The notes below the pieces were generated by a model. That model made no database searches and had not been told where the DNA came from. It saw only the letters and a program-made list of their open reading frames with translations. From positions 1 through 11,295 of the forward strand of contig CANRHG010000046.1 of the NCBI GenBank assembly GCA_947630385.1: 11,295 nt of DNA, given 5' to 3'. How positions within the stretch are numbered: position 1 is the first letter of the stretch; every line of letters begins with the position of its first letter. The position numbers and the translations under genes were made by a program. Source of the stretch: an uncultured Eubacteriaceae bacterium (GTDB lineage Bacteria; Bacillota; Clostridia; Eubacteriales; Eubacteriaceae). Shown here one piece after another: positions 6,421 to 11,295 of this stretch.

Positions 6421-6950
6421 AAATAGTAGTTCTTGAAGGTAGCCCGAACGTAAACGGCTCTTCAAATATGTTAGCAAAAAAGTTCGTTAAAGGAGCTACT
6501 GAAGCAGGCCACAGCGTGGAAGTAATCGATGCAGCTCACGCTAACATCCATCCCTGTACCGGATGTATTTATTGTGGATACGAAGGCCCATGCTCCCAGG
6601 ACGATGATGTGAACGAAATCCGTCAAAAAATTCTCGAAGCGGACATGATGGTTTTCGTGACTCCTCTTTATTACTACGGGATGAGCGCCCAACTCAAAAC
6701 TTTGATCGACCGTTTTTGTGCCTTTAACAGTAGTATTAATCGAAAGAATATGAAATCGGCTCTTTTGACGGTTGCCTGGAACAACGATTCCTGGACCTTT
6801 GATTCTCTGGAATCGCATTATGATACCTTGGTTCGTTACTTAAATTTGAACGACCAAGGTCGGGTTCTGGGAAGAGGTTGTGGAACGCCTTCGATGACAA
6901 AACATAGCCGGTATCCACAAGAAGCCTATTTATTAGGTAAAAGCTTATAG
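6417..6950 (+). CDS. NAD(P)H-dependent FMN reductase-like flavoprotein with Cys cluster
   Basis: This is a cytoplasmic flavodoxin-fold protein of 177 residues in the NADPH-dependent FMN reductase / iron-sulfur flavoprotein superfamily. It likely carries FMN and transfers electrons from NAD(P)H. The FMN phosphate loop is GSPNVNGSSNMLA (8-20). Four cysteines follow as CTGCIYCGYEGPC (47-59), spacing CxxCxxCx5C, then DDDV. TPLYYYGMSAQLKTLIDRF (82-100) forms the flavin-contacting loop. In Isf-type flavoproteins a compact cysteine motif of this kind binds a 4Fe-4S cluster, but many relatives keep the cysteines without proof of a cluster. The ATG overlaps the flavodoxin stop as ATGA, so the two were evolved as a coupled pair. 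With the flavodoxin frame interrupted, translation of this gene may be reduced unless ribosomes reinitiate. A bidirectional terminator follows directly. Confidence 0.85.
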   Translation: MKIVVLEGSPNVNGSSNMLAKKFVKGATEAGHSVEVIDAAHANIHPCTGCIYCGYEGPCSQDDDVNEIRQKILEADMMVFVTPLYYYGMSAQLKTLIDRFCAFNSSINRKNMKSALLTVAWNNDSWTFDSLESHYDTLVRYLNLNDQGRVLGRGCGTPSMTKHSRYPQEAYLLGKSL

Positions 6951-6952
6951 CC

Positions 6953-6989
6953 AAATTTAAAAGCCGGGATTTATCTCCCGGCTAAATTT
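6953..6989. terminator. Bidirectional intrinsic terminator
   Basis: AGCCGGGA (6962-6969) pairs perfectly with TCCCGGCT (6976-6983) around a 6-base loop. AAATTT on both sides (6953-6958 and 6984-6989) can extend the stem past a bulge of three A. The plus strand leaves as AAATTTATTTATT and the minus strand as TTTTAAATTT, so the hairpin can end both the flavoprotein operon and the convergent kinase operon. Confidence 0.85.
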
Positions 6990-6991
6990 AT

Positions 6992-8512
6992 TTATTCCGT
7001 TTCAATGTTTAAGATTTCCTTGAAGTTTTCTTTCATATTTGGATACAAACGGTCGAAAGCTTCGTAGAACTCGTTATATTTTTCGTGTAGTTTTTCATCC
7101 GGTTTATATTCTTCTTCGCGCATCTTTATGATGTGGTCGCAGGCTTCTTCTACTGAATCGTACTCGCCGGTACCGACCATCGCCAAGATCGCCGCTCCCA
7201 AAGCGCCGGCATTTTCCGAATTCATGTCCGGTAAAAGAACCGGTAGCCCATAAATATCGGCCATGAGTTGACGCCAAAATTCACTCTTTGATCCGCCACC
7301 GCACATGCGCACCGCGTCGGGTTCTTCTCCCGATTCTCTAACGGCGGTCAAAATATCGCGAAGGGCGTAAGTGATTCCTTCCATAACGGCGCGGGTCATA
7401 TCTTTTATATCGTGGTTCCAGGAAAGGCCTACAAAAGAAGCTCTCGCGTTTAAGTCAAAGTGCGGGCTTTGTTCACCGGTCAAATAAGGCATATAAATGA
7501 GATTGTGAGCACCGGGGCCGGAAGCAACCGCGTCTTCGTTGATCTGTTCGTATTCAAGATCTTCCGGATAAAAATTATTTCTAAACCATTTCAGTGAATT
7601 TCCGGCCGAATTGACGCTGCCCATAAAATGCCACGTATCGGGTGAGGTCATACAAAGCGTATAGACCCTTTGTTTTTCGTCGACCAACGGTTCATTACTG
7701 ACCGCAACGACCGTACCCGAAGTTCCAATAGTCGTAAGCGCTCTACCGGGTGAGACGACTCCGACCCCGACGGCTGCGGCCGCGTTATCGGCGGCGCCAC
7801 CTACAACGGCTACATCGTTCGGAAGACCGAGTTCTTCGGCGATTTCCGGTTTTAAGTATCCCGTGATTTCGGCGGATTCATAAACTTTTGGCAGTACTTC
7901 TTCATCGATCTCCATTAAATCGAGGATCTCTTTGGCCCATTTGCGGTTCGGAACGTCAAGAAGTTGGGTAGCGGACGCATCGGTGACTTCCGTCGCGTAA
8001 TCTCCCGTTAAGCGGTATCTAAGATAATCCTTGGGAAGAAGCATGTGTTTCGTCTTTTCGTAGATCTCAGGCTGATTGGATTTGACCCACTGGATCTTCG
8101 CGGCCGTGAGTCCCGGACGGGCCGGGTTCAGCGCGTATTTCATAAAGACGTCATCACCGACGATCTCTCTTACTTCTTCACAGGCTTGTGTCGTACGGGC
8201 GTCGTTCCAGAGAATGGCCCGTCTTAAGGCGTTTCCGTCTTCGTCAAGATTGACTAAACCCATCATCTGACCGGAAAAGCCGAGTCCCTTTACCTTGCTG
8301 CGATCGATCCCGGATTCATCCAGCGCTTTTTTCATCGTCCTCATCGCCGCGTTGTACCAATCTTTGGTTTCTTGTTCCGACCAGCCGTTATTTGGTGAGT
8401 AAACCGGATATTCTTCCGAAGCAATTCCAACTTCTTTACCGTCCTGATCAAAAATGACGGTTTTTATGCTTCCTGTCCCTAAATCAAGTCCTAAATAGTA
8501 GTGTTCAGACAT
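6992..8512 (-). CDS. xylB: Xylulokinase-like FGGY sugar kinase
   Basis: This is a cytoplasmic carbohydrate kinase of 506 residues in the FGGY family, close to XylB, which phosphorylates D-xylulose to xylulose 5-phosphate for the pentose phosphate pathway. Visible landmarks: LGLDLGTGSIKTVIFD (7-22, phosphate loop 1), GFSGQMMG (78-85), ILWNDAR (100-106), LLPKDYLRYRLTGDYATEVTDAS (158-180), GGAADNAAAAVG (238-249) with Asp242 as the probable catalytic base, TIGTSGTVVAVSN (261-273), and the adenosine loop with CGGGSKSEFWRQLMADIYG near residue 404. E. coli XylB has GQMHG, and its Met-His pair contacts the sugar. Here the His is replaced by Met, so the sugar may differ (another ketopentose or related polyol). 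The ATG overlaps the stop of the upstream dehydrogenase by 8 bp with GGAAG before it. No isomerase, sugar transporter or regulator is present in the window. Confidence 0.88.
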   Translation of the reverse strand: MSEHYYLGLDLGTGSIKTVIFDQDGKEVGIASEEYPVYSPNNGWSEQETKDWYNAAMRTMKKALDESGIDRSKVKGLGFSGQMMGLVNLDEDGNALRRAILWNDARTTQACEEVREIVGDDVFMKYALNPARPGLTAAKIQWVKSNQPEIYEKTKHMLLPKDYLRYRLTGDYATEVTDASATQLLDVPNRKWAKEILDLMEIDEEVLPKVYESAEITGYLKPEIAEELGLPNDVAVVGGAADNAAAAVGVGVVSPGRALTTIGTSGTVVAVSNEPLVDEKQRVYTLCMTSPDTWHFMGSVNSAGNSLKWFRNNFYPEDLEYEQINEDAVASGPGAHNLIYMPYLTGEQSPHFDLNARASFVGLSWNHDIKDMTRAVMEGITYALRDILTAVRESGEEPDAVRMCGGGSKSEFWRQLMADIYGLPVLLPDMNSENAGALGAAILAMVGTGEYDSVEEACDHIIKMREEEYKPDEKLHEKYNEFYEAFDRLYPNMKENFKEILNIETE

Positions 8513-9560
8513 TTTCTTCTTCCTTTCTTACGGTTTCAAATGCTTTCCAGGGAATGTTTACCGGCTTTTTATCTACGAGTATTTCGTTCATGTGCATAAG
8601 CAGTGGGAATTCTTTTTCGTCCACGATCCCACGTTCGGCCAATTTCTTGACGGCTTCGGCCGTACGCTTAGCGATGACGACGGCTTCTAAGGTCTGGCCG
8701 GCCAACTTTTCTTCTGCCTCATCGATCGAATAGCCTCTACCCAAAAGTTCACCGACGCTTCTGGAACGCCCACCGGCCACGGTAACGTCTAGGTCTCCGG
8801 CCGCGTACATGATGTTTTCCGGCCGTCCTCCGACGAGCTCGATGAGTTTAGCCATTTCATCTACAGACTGTTGGAAAAGGGCTGACTTCGAATTTACGTG
8901 GGCGATCCCGTCGTCGCCGAGCTCTTCGGCTATACCGATGGCCATCGCCGTTCCAAGAGCGTAACCGTTTTTAAGGGCAACCGCGCTTTCAAGACCTACC
9001 GTATCGTCGGTTAGACTGATGATATAATAATCGGTAGAAAAGAGGTCTTTGATCTTGGCCAATTTTTCCAGATCATCTCCACAGTAAGCGACAAAGGAAA
9101 CGTCATGATCGGACAAATCCCGGGCCGTACACGGTCCACCTATGGCAAAGATTTCTTGCTCTACGCCTTCGGGAAGGTTTTCTTTCCAGTATTCCGGATA
9201 AGTTACCATCGTCCCGTCTTCTTTTCCGATCATACCTTTGGTCACGGAGATCATCGGTACCCCATCGGGTATTTTGGGTATAACGTTTTCAAGAAACCAG
9301 TCCACTCCAAAACTCGAAGTTCCACATACGACCAGATCCGTATCTTCCAAAGCTTCTTCCAGTTGGTCAGACGTATAATACTTGATCCCATCGTGAAGCG
9401 TTCGAGTGAGCGTCGGATGATAATTGTTCTCCCTTAAAGAGGTGATGATTTCGTCGTCTAGAGGAGAGCCGACCAGTCGGACTTCGTGACCATTTTCAAA
9501 CAAGGGGAAGGTCAGGGCTGAGGCCATCTGACCCGAACAAACTAACGTAACGGTACTCAT
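8505..9560 (-). CDS. GpsA-like NAD(P)-dependent glycerol-3-phosphate dehydrogenase family protein
   Basis: This is a 351-residue cytoplasmic dehydrogenase of the GpsA family, which reduces dihydroxyacetone phosphate to sn-glycerol 3-phosphate. The overall plan fits: an N-terminal Rossmann domain, SVTKGM with Lys108, IGGPCTARD (140-148), ALKNGYALGTAMAIG (195-209) with Lys197, and GDLDVTVAGGRSRSVGELLGRG (255-276). But it is divergent. The dinucleotide loop reads CSGQMASAL (8-16) where GpsA has GAGSWGTAL, and the substrate/cofactor motif SRN is SRS. The frame stays open upstream to 9764, but the start is placed at 9560 because TGGAGGA lies four bases before this ATG, and the protein then begins directly with the first strand (MSTVTLV). 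It is coupled to the XylB-like kinase by an 8-bp overlap. That pairing suggests a role in pentose or polyol phosphate metabolism rather than membrane lipid synthesis, but this is inference. Confidence 0.82.
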   Translation of the reverse strand: MSTVTLVCSGQMASALTFPLFENGHEVRLVGSPLDDEIITSLRENNYHPTLTRTLHDGIKYYTSDQLEEALEDTDLVVCGTSSFGVDWFLENVIPKIPDGVPMISVTKGMIGKEDGTMVTYPEYWKENLPEGVEQEIFAIGGPCTARDLSDHDVSFVAYCGDDLEKLAKIKDLFSTDYYIISLTDDTVGLESAVALKNGYALGTAMAIGIAEELGDDGIAHVNSKSALFQQSVDEMAKLIELVGGRPENIMYAAGDLDVTVAGGRSRSVGELLGRGYSIDEAEEKLAGQTLEAVVIAKRTAEAVKKLAERGIVDEKEFPLLMHMNEILVDKKPVNIPWKAFETVRKEEENV

Positions 9561-9563
9561 TTT

Positions 9564-9570
9564 TCCTCCA
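9564..9570 (-). promoter_or_regulatory. Shine-Dalgarno site fixing the GpsA-like start
   Basis: On the minus strand TGGAGGA ends four bases before the ATG at 9560-9558. This near-perfect site favours the 351-residue product over any longer product of the frame that stays open into the divergent NADAR gene. Confidence 0.85.
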
Positions 9571-9600
9571 TTAAAATATTGCGCAGAAAGGTCGTTAAAA

Positions 9601-10242
9601 ATGGCAACCAGACCAGCTTGGAAAATAGAAAACAATAAAGTCGTCAAAAATAACTTTGATTTTACCTGGAATCCGGGACTTGCCCCATCGCAGAAACGAA
9701 AAAACATCAAAGCTTTACACGAAAGCATAGGGGAGCCTACACTGGAAGTTTCAACAAAGGCCATGAATGAATTCGGGCAAAGTCTGTCTCCCTTTAACCT
9801 GAAAGTCGACGGGATCCCGATGGAAACGGTCTATCATGCCTCTAAAAAATACGAAGAAGCCGGACCTTTCGTCGACCTTCTCTTTCACAAACCACTCGTC
9901 GCCAAACGCGATCCAAGACACGAGGATTCGGGCAAACTCGTCGCCTTTGAACTGGACGAAGAACTCTTTCCCCTCGAGCCGAGGACCTACTTTTTTAACT
10001 ACCTTTACTATAAAGCCGTACAAGAATCCATCAAGGCCGATAAACTCGACCATTTAAACGATTACACATACTTTACGGACATCGAATTCAATCCCAACAA
10101 AGGGGTCTCGAACCAGGCCAGAGCCATCACCTTGGTCAAAGCCATCTATAATAAGTTCGGTGAGCTTCCGGAGCTGACGGCCGAAGAGTTTTTAGAACTT
10201 CAAAACGAGTTTTTGACCGAAGAAGAAACCCTCAGCGCTTAA
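9601..10242 (+). CDS. NADAR-family protein (DarT1-associated antitoxin type), no DarT nearby
   Basis: This is a 213-residue protein that I recognise as the NADAR family branch associated with DarT1 (DUF6977-like). Known NADAR proteins of this type hydrolyse ADP-ribose from guanine in DNA, reversing the action of the toxin DarT1 and so serving as its antitoxin. Landmarks: FTWNPGLAPSQKRKNIKALH (21-40), LEVSTKA (48-54), LSPFNL (62-67), ASKKYEEAGPFVDLLF (80-95), AKRDPRHEDSGKLVAFEL (101-118), YFFNYLYYKA (130-139), TYFTDIEFNPNKGVSNQARA (156-175). My memory of the family has NCQAR where this protein reads SNQAR, so one motif position may differ. AGAAAGG (9585-9591) is nine bases before the ATG. No DarT gene lies on either side: upstream is a divergent dehydrogenase 40 bp away, downstream a convergent coaBC overlapping by 11 bp. 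It is either a solitary protective hydrolase or a remnant of a toxin-antitoxin pair. Confidence 0.8.
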   Translation: MATRPAWKIENNKVVKNNFDFTWNPGLAPSQKRKNIKALHESIGEPTLEVSTKAMNEFGQSLSPFNLKVDGIPMETVYHASKKYEEAGPFVDLLFHKPLVAKRDPRHEDSGKLVAFELDEELFPLEPRTYFFNYLYYKAVQESIKADKLDHLNDYTYFTDIEFNPNKGVSNQARAITLVKAIYNKFGELPELTAEEFLELQNEFLTEEETLSA

Positions 10243-11295
10243 GTTCTAATATTTCGTCTAAGATTTTATCGGCTGCTTCGAGCTTCGTCAGTAGGGGCAG
10301 TTCTTTTTTCTTCTCACCCGTGAGGATCGTGATCTTATTGGTATCCGTTTTAAAGCCACTGCCTTTGCCCGTTAAGCTGTTGCAGCAGATCATGTCCAAA
10401 TTTTTGTCCTTAAGTTTTTTAAGACTGTTTTTAATGAGGTCTTCGGTCTCCATCGAAAAACCACAAAGGATCTGCCCGTCTTTTTTATGCTCACCTAAAT
10501 AGGCGAGAATGTCTTCGGTCCGTTTTAGGGCGATGGTGCTACTGGCGTCTTTCTTTTTGATCTTTTGCTCGCTAACGCTAACGGGCGTAAAATCGGCCAC
10601 GGCAGCCGCTTTTATGATGACGTCGTGTCCTCCAGCCAAGACTTTTACGAGCGTGACCTCCGCCCCGCGGTCCCGGGCTTTTTTGGCTAGGGCAAGACCC
10701 ATTTTTCCGCTCGAATGATTGGTAATAAACCTTACCGGATCGATCGGCTCCTGGGTCGGGCCGGCGGTAACAAGTACGTTAAGGCCTAAGAGGTCTTTAG
10801 GGCTAAGCTCTTGTTCGATCTTATCGAGGATGACCTCTACGTCGGCGAGTTTTCCGGTTCCGACGTCTTTACAGGCGAGCACACCACTCTTAGGAGAGAT
10901 GATCGTCCAACCGTAAGAGCGTAGCTTATTTAAATTATCCTGTACGACGGGATTTTCGTACATGGCTTTATTCATAGCAGGTGCGATAAGTTTTGGACAT
11001 TGGCAGGCCAGGGCGGTCGTCGTGAGCATGTCGTCGGCGATACCTGTCGCTAGCTTGGCGATGATGTTGGCCGTTGCCGGCGCGATCACAAGGAGGTCGG
11101 CTTTTTTGGCTAGAGATATGTGTTCTACTTTATAATCGGTCAGCGGATCAAAGGTCTTGGTCACGCAGCGGTTTCCGCTTAGGGTCGAAAAGACCGTAGG
11201 TGAGATGATTTTACACGCGTTTTTGGTCAGGATCGTCTCGACATTTATTCCGTTTTTGGTCAGGGTCGAGACCACATCCGCCGCTTTATAGGCGG
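10232..11295 (-). CDS. coaBC: CoaBC bifunctional coenzyme A biosynthesis protein (5' end outside window)
   Basis: This enzyme makes 4'-phosphopantetheine for coenzyme A: CoaB joins phosphopantothenate to cysteine using CTP, and FMN-dependent CoaC decarboxylates the product. The frame runs off the window; the first visible residues AYKAADVV match the CoaC segment GGIAAYKA, so only about 15 residues are missing. CoaC landmarks: HISLAKKADLLVIAPATANI with the catalytic His, KLATGIADDMLTT, PAMNKAMYENP and the cysteine loop GVLACKDVGTGKLA. CoaB begins at VLVTAGPTQEPIDPVRFITN with HSSGKMG, then AAAVADFTP, KIKKKD with the CTP-binding Lys, GFSMETEDL and KNLDMICCN. Between AEVTLV and AAVADF only about 13 residues are present where E. 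coli CoaBC has about 40, so a strand-helix segment with the conserved GPV and TAxEM words is missing. Frame and flanking motifs remain intact. The 3' end overlaps the convergent NADAR gene by 11 bp with no terminator between. Confidence 0.9.
   Translation of the reverse strand, partial: AYKAADVVSTLTKNGINVETILTKNACKIISPTVFSTLSGNRCVTKTFDPLTDYKVEHISLAKKADLLVIAPATANIIAKLATGIADDMLTTTALACQCPKLIAPAMNKAMYENPVVQDNLNKLRSYGWTIISPKSGVLACKDVGTGKLADVEVILDKIEQELSPKDLLGLNVLVTAGPTQEPIDPVRFITNHSSGKMGLALAKKARDRGAEVTLVKVLAGGHDVIIKAAAVADFTPVSVSEQKIKKKDASSTIALKRTEDILAYLGEHKKDGQILCGFSMETEDLIKNSLKKLKDKNLDMICCNSLTGKGSGFKTDTNKITILTGEKKKELPLLTKLEAADKILDEILELKR

Noticed and set aside
9581..9604. A catabolite-repression (cre) site or regulator operator in the divergent gap before the kinase operon.
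   Set aside because: No sequence close to the cre consensus and no clear inverted repeat of operator size was found in the 40-bp gap.
9561..9764. The GpsA-like frame stays open upstream, offering a 419-residue product.
   Set aside because: The extra 68 residues do not resemble a Rossmann start, overlap the divergent NADAR gene, and the ATG at 9560 has a near-perfect ribosome site four bases upstream.
10232..11275. A complete CoaBC beginning at the GTG at 11275.
   Set aside because: In-frame codons upstream of the GTG read AYKAAD, matching the CoaC N-terminal segment, so GTG is an internal valine and the gene continues beyond the window.

Overview
The window looks like chromosomal DNA of an anaerobic or facultative Gram-positive bacterium, most likely Bacillota, though a low-GC coriobacterial relative cannot be excluded. 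The reasons are purine-rich Shine-Dalgarno sites (AGGAG, GGAGG), two lipoboxes on secreted proteins, short U-tailed hairpin terminators, a MurE-like ligase of the streptococcal L-lysine-adding type, and several flavodoxin, aldo/keto reductase and DUF362 genes. By eye, GC rises from roughly 40% on the left to about 50% or more in xylB and coaBC on the right. No tRNA, rRNA, CRISPR array, insertion sequence or phage gene is visible.

Left block, plus strand. The 3' end of one aldo/keto reductase gene is followed 21 bp later by a complete second one (329-1339). After a 214-bp gap comes a two-gene unit: an amino-acid-type solute-binding lipoprotein (1554-2390) and, 13 bp later, a TTG-started MurE-like ligase (2404-3882). 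It ends in a clear intrinsic terminator (3893-3935).

Middle block, plus strand. A DUF362 lipoprotein (3991-5007) overlaps by 8 bp a polytopic permease of the ArsP_1/PF03773 type (5000-5902). After 44 bp comes a flavodoxin gene broken by an in-frame TAA at codon 39 (5947-6420). It is coupled by ATGA to a flavodoxin-fold FMN reductase with four clustered cysteines (6417-6950). A bidirectional hairpin terminator (6953-6989) separates this block from the convergent sugar-kinase operon.

Right block. On the minus strand, a divergent GpsA-like dehydrogenase (8505-9560) is coupled by an 8-bp overlap to a xylulokinase-like FGGY kinase (6992-8512). Forty bp away and divergent lies a NADAR-family protein (9601-10242) of the kind usually paired with the DNA ADP-ribosylating toxin DarT1, but no DarT is present. 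Its 3' end overlaps by 11 bp the convergent coaBC gene for coenzyme A synthesis, whose 5' end runs off the window.

Most worth a second look: the DUF362 lipoprotein/permease/flavoprotein cluster, the solitary NADAR gene, the altered substrate motifs in the MurE-like and XylB-like enzymes, the stop codon in the flavodoxin gene, and an apparent 25-30 residue gap in the CoaB half of CoaBC.
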